In this document: one piece after another, positions 17,006-26,647 of the stretch
How the letters are laid out: each line of letters begins with the position of its first letter
Position numbering within the stretch: position 1 is the first letter of the stretch
From: Phycisphaerales bacterium
GTDB taxonomy: Bacteria; Planctomycetota; Phycisphaerae; UBA1845; UTPLA1
Direction of reading: 5' to 3'
Length of the DNA stretch: 64,000 nucleotides
Assembly (NCBI GenBank): GCA_020639075.1
Contig: JACKHI010000001.1
Location: 558,001-622,000, forward strand
The notes under the pieces: generated by a model
Databases searched by the model: none
The model's input: only the letters and a program-made list of their open reading frames with translations
Told to the model about the DNA's origin: nothing
Position numbers and translations under genes: made by a program

Positions 17006-19756
17006 CTATCCCGTGCTCTGCATCGCCGCGGCGAGACCATTGATGCTCAGAAAGATCGTCGACTTCAGGTTGTCGCGACGCCCGTCATCAGCGGCTCGGT
17101 ATCTTTCGATCAACTCGATCTGCAGGATATTGATCACATCCGTAAAGGGGTTCCGTGCATCAATGGCGGACTGAATCACGGGATTGTTGTCCAGCAACCG
17201 CGACTGGCTCGTAATGTCGAGAATGATGCGCTGCGTCCTCGAAAACTCCTCCGCAATGCGCATATGCTGCGGCGTTGACGCGTCGCCGTACAGCGCTGCA
17301 ATGGGCAGTCGAGCGCGGGCCATCTCCTGCTGCGCGTTGTCGATCAGCGTCCTGAAGAAATCCCAATCGCGATAGAGTTCCCGCATCTCGCCGATTGCTT
17401 CCGAATCGTCACGGCAGATCGACTCGATCGCCGATCCCAACCCGTACCAGCCCGGCACGACGTATCGCGTCTGCGTCCACGCGAACACCCATGGTATCGC
17501 TCGCACGTTGTCCAGATCCACATGGCCGCCGCCGCGCGCCACCGGCCGAGACGCAATCGGCAGATCGCTGATGAACTCGATCGGTGTCCGATTCGCATAC
17601 CAAGGCCAGAACGCAGGATCATGCACGAGTCCGCGATAGGCCTGCATCGACGCTTCTGCGATCCGGTTCATCAGCGGACCGAATCGCTCCATGTAACCGT
17701 TGCTGTCGGCCCCGTTGTCGGCTTTCGCGTCCGCCGTCGCGACGATCATCGCATTGACGATCTGCTCCAGATGCCGCCGCGCAATCGCCGACATCGCATA
17801 ACGGAACGTAATAACTTCGCCCTGCTCCGTGAATCGAATTCGCCCATTGCGCGACCGCTTCGGCGTCGCCAGGATCGCACGATTCGCCCGGCCGCCGCCG
17901 CGCCCGACAGTCCCGCCGCGACCATGAAACAGACGCAGCGAGACCCCATGCTCCGTCGCCACATCCGCGAGCCGCGCCTGCGCCCGCTGAAGCCCCCAGT
18001 TCGACATCCAGTAACCGCCGTCCTTGTTGCTGTCGGAATAGCCGAGCATGATCTCCTGAAATTGCTTGCGACTCTGGAGATGCCGTCGATACGTCTCATC
18101 GACGAATAGCGCCCCCATCAGCGCCGGTCCCCGATCCAGATCCTCCACCGTCTCGAGCAGCGGCACCACGTTCAACGGACACGTCACGTTCTCTCCATCG
18201 AATCGCCACAACCCGACTTCCTTCAGCAGCACCAGCACCGCAAGCAAATCGCTGACCTCATGCGTCATGCTCACGATGTAGCTACCGACAGCGCCGGGCG
18301 ACGCGTCCACGGTCTCATGGAGAATATGCAGCGTGTCCAACAGATCGCGCGTCGACGGCGACAGCTTCGCATCGATCGGCAATAGCGGCCGCGGATTGTG
18401 CAACTCCGCGCGGAGGAGCTTGACCTTCTCGGCGTTAGGCAATGCCGCATAATTGTCACAGACACGCGCCAGCCGGAACAGCTCGCCCAGCACGTCGGCA
18501 TGCACGCGCGAGTGCTGCCGAATATCCAACGCGGCAACGTGCAGACCAAACGTCTTCGCACGATGGATCAGATCGAACAACCGCCCCTCGCCGGCGATCA
18601 ATCCCAGCCCGCAACCTTCCAACGCACCTGACAACTCCTCCAGATCCGACACAAGCTCCGCTGCACGGTACGCCCCCGGCTCTGTGCGAGCGTGTTCCAG
18701 TTTCGCCATCATCTGCGTGATACGCATCCGGAAAGGCTCGTGCATCATCACTCGCGCATCGCGCGCGGAGATCGGATACACCGCCCGATCACGATCGATC
18801 GCCGCATCCAGCCCCGCCGGTATGTCCACGCGCAGACGCGACACGGACAGTTCCCGCCTCAGCAGCGTCAACTCCTCAGCGTACAGTTCGAGCATCGCAT
18901 TTCGCAATTCCGCAAACGTCGCCTTCGTCACGGCCGCAGTCACGCGCGGATTGCCGTCCCGATCGCCGCCGATCCATGTTCGATACCGAATCATCCGCGG
19001 CAGACGCGGCGACGTCCCGTATTGCTCCCGGATCGCCTTCCGCACGTCGCGATAGAGCTGCGGAATCGCTTGCCAGACGGGGCCCTTGAGAAAGTAGAGA
19101 CCGTGCCGGACCTCCTCGATCACGCGAGGTCGCTCCACGCGCAGCTCATCCGTCACATACATCATCAGGATGTCGCGCGCCAGTCGGTCTCGAATCGCGT
19201 CGGTATCGGCCTGGGTGATTTCGGCTGCGTGGGCGTCAGTCAGCGCCTCGGCGATCCGCCGTTGCAGCCGGAGCACGCTCTGCCGGCGCGCCTCCGTCGG
19301 ATGCGCCGTGAACGTCGGTTGAATATCGATGCGGCCGAGCACATCGATCACCTGCTCGAGCGACAGCCCCTGCCGCTTCAACGTATGAATCGCCTCGGCG
19401 ATCGACTCGGCGCGAGGCGCATCGGGCGTCGCCCGTCGCTCCCGATCGCGATTGATCCGCGCGATTTCGACCTGTTCCGCCTTGTTGACGAGATGAAACC
19501 GGATCGTCAGCGCCTTGAGCAGTTCATGAATCTCGTCGTCGCTCAACTGACGCGCTTCTGATCGCGCCGCGGCAAACGGCGTCACCGTCGCAAAGTCCGC
19601 CCGCCGGCACAGATCGACGAGCCGATCAAACCGTTCCGCCGCCGCGTTGCCGCAGTGCTCCCCATAGACGCGCGCCAGCGCGCCGGACAGCATGTCGATA
19701 TCATTCGTCAGATTCGCGCGCCGCGCAGGCGGCGTCCGTTGTGTCGTCGCGTTCAT
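17006..19756 (-). CDS. ppc: Phosphoenolpyruvate carboxylase
   Basis: A full-length 916-residue enzyme that carboxylates PEP with bicarbonate to oxaloacetate, replenishing the TCA cycle. The two signature regions are present: FTAHPTEARR, with the catalytic histidine, near residue 150, and GYSDSNKDGGYW followed by the catalytic arginine loop FHGRGGTVGRGGG near residues 580-620. The C-terminus carries the conserved QIELIERYR and ends MQSTG rather than the usual [MI]-x-N-T-G, a small change at the aspartate-binding end. The ATG at 19756 (MNATTQRTPP) is chosen; an upstream in-frame ATG at 19810 adds 18 unlikely residues. Transcribed alone. Confidence 0.95.
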   Translation of the reverse strand: MNATTQRTPPARRANLTNDIDMLSGALARVYGEHCGNAAAERFDRLVDLCRRADFATVTPFAAARSEARQLSDDEIHELLKALTIRFHLVNKAEQVEIARINRDRERRATPDAPRAESIAEAIHTLKRQGLSLEQVIDVLGRIDIQPTFTAHPTEARRQSVLRLQRRIAEALTDAHAAEITQADTDAIRDRLARDILMMYVTDELRVERPRVIEEVRHGLYFLKGPVWQAIPQLYRDVRKAIREQYGTSPRLPRMIRYRTWIGGDRDGNPRVTAAVTKATFAELRNAMLELYAEELTLLRRELSVSRLRVDIPAGLDAAIDRDRAVYPISARDARVMMHEPFRMRITQMMAKLEHARTEPGAYRAAELVSDLEELSGALEGCGLGLIAGEGRLFDLIHRAKTFGLHVAALDIRQHSRVHADVLGELFRLARVCDNYAALPNAEKVKLLRAELHNPRPLLPIDAKLSPSTRDLLDTLHILHETVDASPGAVGSYIVSMTHEVSDLLAVLVLLKEVGLWRFDGENVTCPLNVVPLLETVEDLDRGPALMGALFVDETYRRHLQSRKQFQEIMLGYSDSNKDGGYWMSNWGLQRAQARLADVATEHGVSLRLFHGRGGTVGRGGGRANRAILATPKRSRNGRIRFTEQGEVITFRYAMSAIARRHLEQIVNAMIVATADAKADNGADSNGYMERFGPLMNRIAEASMQAYRGLVHDPAFWPWYANRTPIEFISDLPIASRPVARGGGHVDLDNVRAIPWVFAWTQTRYVVPGWYGLGSAIESICRDDSEAIGEMRELYRDWDFFRTLIDNAQQEMARARLPIAALYGDASTPQHMRIAEEFSRTQRIILDITSQSRLLDNNPVIQSAIDARNPFTDVINILQIELIERYRAADDGRRDNLKSTIFLSINGLAAAMQSTG

Positions 19757-19816
19757 GCTCAACGAGTATAGGCGAAATTCGTCCCCCGTGACCGAGGCGC
19801 GACGCCCCATCCCGAG

Positions 19817-19870
19817 CCCAGCCAGTTATGTCTGGGTACGCACCTCCGAGCCCAGCCAGTAATGGCTGGG
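19817..19870. repeat. Two CCCAGCCA palindromes downstream of the beta-helix gene
   Basis: CCCAGCCA (19851-19858) pairs with TGGCTGGG (19863-19870) around GTAA, and CCCAGCCA (19817-19824) pairs with TGTCTGGG (19829-19836) with one mismatch. Each is preceded by GAG. A third copy (CCCGGCCA-GTAA-TGGCCGGG) lies at 22102-22121, on the other side of the beta-helix gene. Confidence 0.7.
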
Positions 19871-19908
19871 TTTCGCCACCAACCCGCACAACACCTCCCC
19901 GCGCCGCC

Positions 19909-22053
19909 TCAATCCCCCAACAACACACCCGCCAATAGCGCAATATCTCGACCATCGGCAAACCCATCGCCGTTCAGATCCGCCCGACAAACCCCCAGCC
20001 GTCGTGCGGCCAGGACGGCATCCAGAAACGCCGCAACATCGTCGATCGTCACAGCACCGTCATCGTCGAAGTCGCCGGGCAATTCGACTTCCTCCTGTGC
20101 GAACTCGTCCACACCCATATCGACGCGACAACTCTGCACCCGAGCCTCGCCATCGAAGTCCGTCGCACCCACGTCGGCCGCGAACCCGGGATCCCCGCCA
20201 TCAACGCATGGGCTTTCCGGTAGCAGGTGATAGTCCCCCGGCACGAATACGTCGTCCGACAAGTCCGCCGGCGTCCCGTTGTCATCCCAATGACCGGGAT
20301 CGACAAACCGCGGATCCAGCGAGATGTTCCCCGCCAACGCATTCGAAATTCCGCCCGGTGTGAAGTCGTATTCCAGGTTCTGGATGTTGCTGAACGTCGC
20401 CGTCGTCGCCTGCGACACCTGGGACTGATGACCGTCGCCATTCGCGTCGCGGTTGTTGAAGACGATGGAGTTTGTGATCTGGGCACCCGTAACGCCGCCC
20501 GAGAGGACCTTCGCATGATTACCGACTATGGTGCAACCGAATACGTTTGCACCCGCCGCCGAAATGGCGCCGCCCGAATCGCTGCTAACGTTACCTGCAA
20601 AAAGGCAATCGACAACGTATCCGTTCTTTATTCGGATAGCCCCCCCCGCGCCTGGGCTCTCATTATCGATAAATCGGCAGCCACGAATTGGCCCGATGGC
20701 CCCAGGATCAGCGGCGGTCATGCTGTGTATCGAAGTTCCTGTGTTTCCCAGGAAATCGCATCGTTCAATGCTCCCCCTGAGCAGTAACACGCCGAATAAC
20801 AGACTCGATGTCGTCACATTTTGGGAGAATGTGCAATCCGTCATTTGACTGTCTATACCAAAGTACTCCAACAAGACGCCAGTGGAGTGATTCTGGTTGA
20901 AAGAGCACGCATGAACTGTGCCGCCTTGTCCGATACGCGCGAGGGCCCCCTGCACGTCGTTATTGTTGAATACCGTTCCCTCGATGATACCAAAATAACT
21001 CCATATCAAGTAGCTCCCGCTATTCTCTTCAAAGATGCAGTTCTTGACGTTGAACGGCGTTCCGTTGACGCATTTCTTGCGGTTGCGACGAAACGTGCAT
21101 TGAACGATGCTCATCCCATCGCCCAGTAGTATGTAGTTGCTTGTATTGTCATGAAAGTTGCACCCGATTGCCTGTACGCACGGCTCGGCTGAGGCGCATT
21201 CGGGTGCATGCCCGGCGTGCCCGTAGAACAACTCACTTCCGCCATGATTCGACAGCTCACAATCGACTAACGTCGGCCATGCTGCAAATCCGCCGATGGA
21301 TATCGCAGATCCATGTGACGATGCGAAATTCGAGTCGAATCGACATTCCTGGATGATCGGTGCAACGGATCCCTGTGAATAGAGTCCACCACCGCGACCC
21401 GATTGGTTCTGTATGAAGAGCGATCGACGGATCACCGGCGCAGATTCAACAGACGTCACGCCACCGCCATTTGCGCCGGCGCCAAGACCATTCGTCACCG
21501 TCACCCCATCCAGCACCGAATCCGCGCCCTCTCCATTCACAAACTTCACGACCGTCCCCGAGGCATTCCCGTCAATCACCGTCGCCTCAACAATCGCCGC
21601 ATCCGCCGGGTTCGCGCTCTGCACGCGAATCGCCTTTCCCAGGAAGTCGATATTCTCAAACCATCGCCCCTCCGGCGTGCAGTCGTTCGGCAGCACCACG
21701 ACGAAATCGCCATCCATCGCCGCATCGATCGCCGACTGGATCGACGAGTACCCGAACGCCCCGTTGCACTCCACAAGCAGGACGTTCCCCGTCCCGCCGC
21801 CGCCCCGCGGCCCCCCCGCTTGATCGTCCCCGCGCACGATGTTTCGAAGCGCATCGGCCGTCAGCACGACGCCGCCGCCGGCGTACTCTCCCGTGGCCTT
21901 CGTCACATCGATCGGTTGCCCATACGCGATCGACGCGAAGGCGCAAACGCCAAATCCCCATACGGCCAACAGACCGACCATTCGACGCCCGCCACTCGCG
22001 CGATTCAACACTCGTCTGATCACGGATTCAAACCACTGTCGCATCACACACAT
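19909..22053 (-). CDS. Secreted right-handed beta-helix protein with C-terminal dockerin-like repeat
   Basis: A 714-residue exported protein. A signal peptide (VGLLAVWGFGVCAFASIAYG) is followed by a pectate-lyase-like repeat region with turns such as SVLDGVTVTNGLGAG, GGGLYSQGSVAPIIQECRF and GGAIRIKNGYVVDCLFAGN, roughly 15-20 coils long. Residues about 660-714 hold two EF-hand-like loops, DFDDDGAVTIDDVAAFLD and DLNGDGFADGRDIALLAG, as in type I dockerins and in many planctomycete secreted proteins. No lyase catalytic residues were identified, so polysaccharide binding or an adhesin-like role is as likely as degradation. ATG 22053 follows GGAAAGGA and is preferred to ATGs at 22083 and 22044. Flanked on both sides by palindromic repeats. 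Confidence 0.75.
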   Translation of the reverse strand: MCVMRQWFESVIRRVLNRASGGRRMVGLLAVWGFGVCAFASIAYGQPIDVTKATGEYAGGGVVLTADALRNIVRGDDQAGGPRGGGGTGNVLLVECNGAFGYSSIQSAIDAAMDGDFVVVLPNDCTPEGRWFENIDFLGKAIRVQSANPADAAIVEATVIDGNASGTVVKFVNGEGADSVLDGVTVTNGLGAGANGGGVTSVESAPVIRRSLFIQNQSGRGGGLYSQGSVAPIIQECRFDSNFASSHGSAISIGGFAAWPTLVDCELSNHGGSELFYGHAGHAPECASAEPCVQAIGCNFHDNTSNYILLGDGMSIVQCTFRRNRKKCVNGTPFNVKNCIFEENSGSYLIWSYFGIIEGTVFNNNDVQGALARIGQGGTVHACSFNQNHSTGVLLEYFGIDSQMTDCTFSQNVTTSSLLFGVLLLRGSIERCDFLGNTGTSIHSMTAADPGAIGPIRGCRFIDNESPGAGGAIRIKNGYVVDCLFAGNVSSDSGGAISAAGANVFGCTIVGNHAKVLSGGVTGAQITNSIVFNNRDANGDGHQSQVSQATTATFSNIQNLEYDFTPGGISNALAGNISLDPRFVDPGHWDDNGTPADLSDDVFVPGDYHLLPESPCVDGGDPGFAADVGATDFDGEARVQSCRVDMGVDEFAQEEVELPGDFDDDGAVTIDDVAAFLDAVLAARRLGVCRADLNGDGFADGRDIALLAGVLLGD

Positions 22054-22101
22054 ACCCAAGTCCTTTCCAAAAGCGCTCGCCAATCACTCACCCACACCGA
22101 G

Positions 22102-22266
22102 CCCGGCCAGTAATGGCCGGGATTCGCTGCCGACCCACACGACGGTGCCGGGTACCATGCTCCCCCTCCAAGGGGAGCATGCTCGCCAGACAATCCAACG
22201 TACGTGCCCGCCAACGCCGCTCGGTATTCACGCGCATCGCCATGCTTGCCTTGAAGGGCAAGCATG
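22102..22266. repeat. Cluster of three palindromic repeats upstream of the beta-helix gene
   Basis: CCCGGCCA-GTAA-TGGCCGGG at 22102-22121 belongs to the 19817-19870 family. CATGCTCCCC (22156-22165) / GGGGAGCATG (22172-22181) and CATGCTTGCC (22241-22250) / GGCAAGCATG (22257-22266) are perfect 10-bp stems of the family seen at 11573-11598; the 22156 copy keeps the loop CTCCAA but has a compensating change in the stem. Confidence 0.75.
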
Positions 22267-22721
22267 CCACCCACATGATTGGCAATATGCCACCCTAACG
22301 GCAGTCGAACAGCCAGACCGATACCGCGGACGTGCGAAGACCGTGAGAAACACAGCCGGCGCAAGCAACGACGCGCCCCTCCACGCTGCAGAAGACAACC
22401 ACACGCCGCGATGCAATGCGCGCATCACAACGGCAGTCGCACCTCGACGTGGAACGACAACGAAAACTAAATTGTCAGCAAGGAAAGGGAAGAGAAATGC
22501 AAGACGAGCGATTCAGGATGGGAGTGACGGATGCGATCAATCGATCGCGAATATTAAGATGAAAATGATATCAAGCGAATGAGCCGTCGAATGCCGATCC
22601 CTGTTCTGCACGTCATGTCATACTCTGCCCGCCTTCACTTCCCATATTCTATCACAGCCGCACGCCGATACAAGAAAATCCCCGTAACTAAACGACATTT
22701 TCGTCGCCATTGTGCGCTGCG
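22267..22721. other. Intergenic region without a recognised gene
   Basis: A 455-base stretch, noticeably richer in A and T from about 22480 to 22700. It should hold the promoter for the beta-helix gene on the minus strand and the 3' end of the asnB transcript. No coding sequence or clear promoter was identified. Confidence 0.5.
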
Positions 22722-24707
22722 TTACGAAGCACGCGCTCGATAGGCCGCCGCCGAGTTGTTGGCCGCCACACCCGTGGCATTGCGACCGACGCCCGCGGGG
22801 CGCGCAAACGGAACGCTGACGCCCTCAAACTGCCGCAACCACAATTCCAAATTCAGCAGCCCCCACAACTTGCGATTGAACCGGCCGCTCGCGGCCATCT
22901 CCCGCTCCAGCCGGTCGACATCCCACAGACCGCGACTCCGCGCCGTCGCCCCCAATAGCGCGTCGCGCACGAACGAACGCACCGGCTCACGTGCGAACCA
23001 CTCGTCAAAAGGTACAGGGAAACCCATCTTGTCCCGGCGATCCAGGACCGCTTGCGGTACGACCCCCTTCGCCACGCGCCGCAACACACGCTTCGAACAC
23101 GCCCCGCGAAATCGCATGATCGGCGGCATCCGCGTCACAGTCTCCACAACGCGATGATCCAATAGCGGCACGCGCGTCTCCAGCGACGCCCCCATGCTTA
23201 CGCGATCTTCGACATGCAGCAACGCCGGCAGCAGAGACTTCAAATCAAAATGCGTCATCCGCACGAAATAACTCGACGCCGAAGGCGCTTCGAAATGGGA
23301 TCGAAACCGCTCGACAACGGACTGCCGCGCCGCGTCGTTCCAGACATCCGGCGACATCACGCGATCCAGACCCGCCGAGCGATCGACCAGCGCCAGGTAT
23401 CGCAGCGGCATGTCATCAAAGAGCCCCTTCGACCAGAAGCCCTGCAACAGCGCCGTGTACTCTTTCAACAACGGCAGATTCGGAGCGATCTCGTCCCACG
23501 TCACAACGTACTCGGCGCCGTCCTGAGTCCCGTGAATCGCACCCTTCAGACACTGCTCAAGGTACGCCGCTAGATATCGCGCGTATCCGCCGAACAGTTC
23601 GTCGCCGCCCTGACCCCCGAGGCACACTTTCACATGCTGCGACGCCAGGCGCGACACGTGAAACTGCGGGTACAACCCGGGCCCCGCGGCAGGCTCGTCC
23701 ATCAACCACGCGAGCGTCGGCATGTCGCGGCAAAACCCATCCGCATCAGGCCGAATCTCGTGATACGTTGCGCCGCAGCCATCCGCCACGCGCCGCGCAT
23801 GAGGCGACTCGTCATATCCCGGTCCGTCGTCAAACGCCCCGGTAAAAACGGGCAACGAACCGAGGCGCTGCCGCGCCGCCAACGTTGCGACAACGCTGCT
23901 GTCCAGACCGCCGGAGAGATACGCACCGACAGGCACGTCGCTGCGCAATTGCAATGCGACGGAATCCCGCAACAGCATCGACACGCGGGCAACGTGATCT
24001 TCGTACGCTGAATCCCGATCGAGTTCGTAGTCGAACTCCCAATATCGCTCCACGCGAACGCGCGCATCGCCGAATGGTCTGATCGTCAGATGCGTCCCGG
24101 GTTCCAGCCGATGGACGCCCTCGAATAGCGTCGCATCGCCGAGCAGAAACTGAAACGTCAGATACTCCGGCAAGGCCTCGCGGTTCATGCGAGGAACAAC
24201 GTCACGCGACGCAAAGAGCGCTTTGATTTCCGACGCAAACAGCAGTGCGTCGCCCGTCTTCGTCCAATAGAGCGGTTTGATCCCAAGCCGATCCCGCGCC
24301 AGGAAAAGCGTCTTCTCGCGAGCATCCCAGATCGCAAACGCGAACATCCCGTTTAGATGCTCGACGCAATCTGCGCCGTACTCTTCGTAGAGATGCAGGA
24401 TGACTTCGCTATCGCTCTGCGTTCGAAAGTGATGCCTGCCCGCCAATTCCCGCCGCAACTCGACGTGGTTGTAGATCTCGCCGTTGCAGATCAGCCAGAG
24501 CGAGCCTGACTCATTACTGAGCGGTTGGGCCCCTCCGGTCAGATCGATGATCGACAGTCGCCGATGCCCGAGCGCGACTGGCCCCCTGACGAAGAACCCC
24601 TCGCCGTCGGGCCCGCGATGCGCCAGCGCATCCGTCATCGCCTGGATCAGCGACGATGCGACGCGATCCCCTGTATCGAATTTCACGCAGCCTGCGATGC
24701 CGCACAT
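22722..24707 (-). CDS. asnB: Asparagine synthetase, glutamine-hydrolysing
   Basis: A 661-residue two-domain enzyme. The mature N-terminal Cys (MCGIAG) is the glutaminase nucleophile, supported by RRLSIIDLTGGAQPLSN and the N-G-E-I-Y-N-H motif. The synthetase half begins with the pyrophosphatase loop YLSGGLDSSVVATLAA near residue 262 and includes CLGGQGGDELFGGYARY and GASLETRVPLLDH. Although it can make asparagine, this variant is commonly found within polysaccharide and exopolysaccharide clusters and may amidate a sugar acid. ATG 24707 is fixed by the need for Cys at position 2. It overlaps the GT2 gene by 25 bases, so the two are translated together. Confidence 0.85.
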   Translation of the reverse strand: MCGIAGCVKFDTGDRVASSLIQAMTDALAHRGPDGEGFFVRGPVALGHRRLSIIDLTGGAQPLSNESGSLWLICNGEIYNHVELRRELAGRHHFRTQSDSEVILHLYEEYGADCVEHLNGMFAFAIWDAREKTLFLARDRLGIKPLYWTKTGDALLFASEIKALFASRDVVPRMNREALPEYLTFQFLLGDATLFEGVHRLEPGTHLTIRPFGDARVRVERYWEFDYELDRDSAYEDHVARVSMLLRDSVALQLRSDVPVGAYLSGGLDSSVVATLAARQRLGSLPVFTGAFDDGPGYDESPHARRVADGCGATYHEIRPDADGFCRDMPTLAWLMDEPAAGPGLYPQFHVSRLASQHVKVCLGGQGGDELFGGYARYLAAYLEQCLKGAIHGTQDGAEYVVTWDEIAPNLPLLKEYTALLQGFWSKGLFDDMPLRYLALVDRSAGLDRVMSPDVWNDAARQSVVERFRSHFEAPSASSYFVRMTHFDLKSLLPALLHVEDRVSMGASLETRVPLLDHRVVETVTRMPPIMRFRGACSKRVLRRVAKGVVPQAVLDRRDKMGFPVPFDEWFAREPVRSFVRDALLGATARSRGLWDVDRLEREMAASGRFNRKLWGLLNLELWLRQFEGVSVPFARPAGVGRNATGVAANNSAAAYRARAS

Positions 24708-25552
24708 GGCAATGGCCTTTCGTCTTGAGATCCCGCTGCGTTCAGACTCGCGTCGTGCTCTGCAATCCGCCGCTTCCAGTATCCGCGGCGCACACCGAAC
24801 CACTTGCTGTACTTCATCGCCAGCAGCAGATATCCCCACGTCGTCGGCGCGCTCGCCATTTTGCTCGCGCTCTTCTTTCGATCGTAATGAAGGTAATGCG
24901 CGACTTCACCGAACCGTGCTCCGAGCAGATCCAGCTTGACGACCTTCTCCAGCGTGCACGAGAAACCCAGGTCCTTGCGCTCGATGAATCGATTGCCAAA
25001 TACGTCGATTGCTCGCTTTAGCGTTTCCCACCGATACGCACGATACCCGCACGAATAGTCTCGCAGACCACGTATCGGAAACAGGATCTTCATGTAAAGC
25101 CCGGCGCCCCAGCTCAACAGCTTGCGATGCCCCTCGACGCCCGACTGCCCCCCGCCCGGTTGATAGCGTGACGTCACGACGACATCACAGCCTGCGCGAA
25201 CTTTCTCAATGAGATTCACGACATACGCCGGATCCTGCGAATCATCGCAATCCATCCGAACGACGACATCCCCTGGCTTCCCGATTCGAACGCAATGTTC
25301 GATTCCATCACGAATCGTCTCTCCCAATCCTCGATTGATCGGATGACGGAGAATGTCGATCGGCAATTCGCGCGCGAAGCGCTCCGCCCGCGCGGCCGTG
25401 TCGTCCCGGCTTCCGTCATCCACGAGCACGATTCGATACGCAAACCCGCTGGCCGCCATGGCATCGCGAATTCGCGGCAACAACGCCGGGATCGAATCTT
25501 CTTCGTTGTAGGCCGGCAGCAGCATCAAGATCGTCATTTGTCGTTTTTCCAT
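24683..25552 (-). CDS. Family 2 glycosyltransferase (dolichol-phosphate-mannose-synthase-like)
   Basis: A 289-residue soluble GT-A enzyme. ILMLLPAYNEEDSIPALLPR is the nucleotide-binding start, LVDDGSRDDT the first acidic motif, and MDCDDSQDP the D-x-D metal site. The acceptor loop carries SRYQPGGGQSGVEGHRK and LRDYSCGYRAYR. It lacks the C-terminal membrane spans of GtrB-like relatives. It probably loads a sugar onto a polyprenyl phosphate for the leftward glycan operon. The start is ATG 25552 (or 25537). Confidence 0.8.
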   Translation of the reverse strand: MEKRQMTILMLLPAYNEEDSIPALLPRIRDAMAASGFAYRIVLVDDGSRDDTAARAERFARELPIDILRHPINRGLGETIRDGIEHCVRIGKPGDVVVRMDCDDSQDPAYVVNLIEKVRAGCDVVVTSRYQPGGGQSGVEGHRKLLSWGAGLYMKILFPIRGLRDYSCGYRAYRWETLKRAIDVFGNRFIERKDLGFSCTLEKVVKLDLLGARFGEVAHYLHYDRKKSASKMASAPTTWGYLLLAMKYSKWFGVRRGYWKRRIAEHDASLNAAGSQDERPLPCAASQAA

Positions 25553-25564
25553 TCTTGTGCGACG

Positions 25565-26647
25565 TCAGGACCCCGACGCAGGCAGCGTCCCGCTTCGACT
25601 GGGCATCCCTTCATCCCGTCGTCTGAGCCAGCGAATCATGAACCAGAGCCCCGGCAGGCTGCCGACAACCGCCAGCGCCCGCCAAGACAACGCGATCTCG
25701 GCGCCGCCCGCCGTTCCCGCCATAGCGAACAGTGAATCAAAGACCGCTTCCCCGACGCCCAGCCCGCCGGGCGACAACGGGAGCGCGTTCGCAACGAGCC
25801 CCACGGGCACGAGCGCACACGTCGTTGCATTTGGCGCCGCGCCCGTCAGCCCGAAACAGACGACGATCGCCGCCCCGACGACCGAGGCCTGGGCGCACAA
25901 CGACCAGACAAACCCAACGCCCAACAAACCGGGGCGACGTGCCGTCGCCGCCAGCGCGGCGAAGACGCGAAACACAACACCCGCAATGCCGCCGCGCCGA
26001 CAACGATCATCCGCCATTCTCTCTCCGATTCGCCCGGAGCAGACAAGGCCGATTGAAAACAACAACGAAAATCCAACCGTCGCCGCGACGCAAACGCCGA
26101 ACAAACTTCGCAACGTCGGTATCCGCAGCATCGCGTCAAGCGTGGCTAACTGCCCGCACACAGCCAACACAAGCAACGCCGCAAGCCCCAGCAATCGATC
26201 GAGCAAGGCGACGCCGATCCCGCGCGACACATCACCGTCAAATCCGTGGCCCAGCAAATACGCCTTTGTCATGTCCGAGCCCAGTCCGCCCGGTATCAGC
26301 CATCCCGCGAACGCAGCCGTTATCGTGAACCGCATCGCAGTCGCCCACGCCAAACGCCCACCCGACGCGCGAACGATCGACATCAGCCGTAACGTAAGAA
26401 ACAGGTAATTTCCGATCACCAAGAGCATCGCAATTGCGACGAATCCGGGGGACGCGAACAATCGTGAAAGCACCGGCCATCGCAGCGCGCCCGATCGAAT
26501 CAACCACGCCAGAAGGCCGATGGCGATTGCGATCTGAACCGCCGCCTGAAACACACGAAGGTGCGACGCCCTGTGACGTTCACCGTTCAGGTCCGCCGAA
26601 CCCGCACCGCTCGCCGGGATGACTGCATGATCACTCAATGCCGTCAC
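25565..26647 (-). CDS. Lysylphosphatidylglycerol-synthase-TM-like flippase family protein
   Basis: A 360-residue membrane protein of the LPG_synthase_TM (UPF0104) family, with about eight spans, the motif TAAFAGWLIPGGLGSDMTKA and the late helix PLSPGGLGVGEAVFDSLF, both characteristic of the family. Relatives are proposed to flip lipids or polyprenyl-linked sugars. The start is a GTG at 26647 behind a good AGGTGAGGA ribosome-binding site and overlaps the previous gene by 17 bases. In an operon with a GT2 and a large membrane protein, flipping a lipid-linked sugar is the natural guess. Confidence 0.75.
   Translation of the reverse strand: MTALSDHAVIPASGAGSADLNGERHRASHLRVFQAAVQIAIAIGLLAWLIRSGALRWPVLSRLFASPGFVAIAMLLVIGNYLFLTLRLMSIVRASGGRLAWATAMRFTITAAFAGWLIPGGLGSDMTKAYLLGHGFDGDVSRGIGVALLDRLLGLAALLVLAVCGQLATLDAMLRIPTLRSLFGVCVAATVGFSLLFSIGLVCSGRIGERMADDRCRRGGIAGVVFRVFAALAATARRPGLLGVGFVWSLCAQASVVGAAIVVCFGLTGAAPNATTCALVPVGLVANALPLSPGGLGVGEAVFDSLFAMAGTAGGAEIALSWRALAVVGSLPGLWFMIRWLRRRDEGMPSRSGTLPASGS

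Noticed and set aside
19909..20080. Dockerin-like repeat as evidence of a cellulosome
   Set aside because: No cohesin or scaffoldin is present; isolated dockerin-like ends are common in planctomycete secreted proteins.
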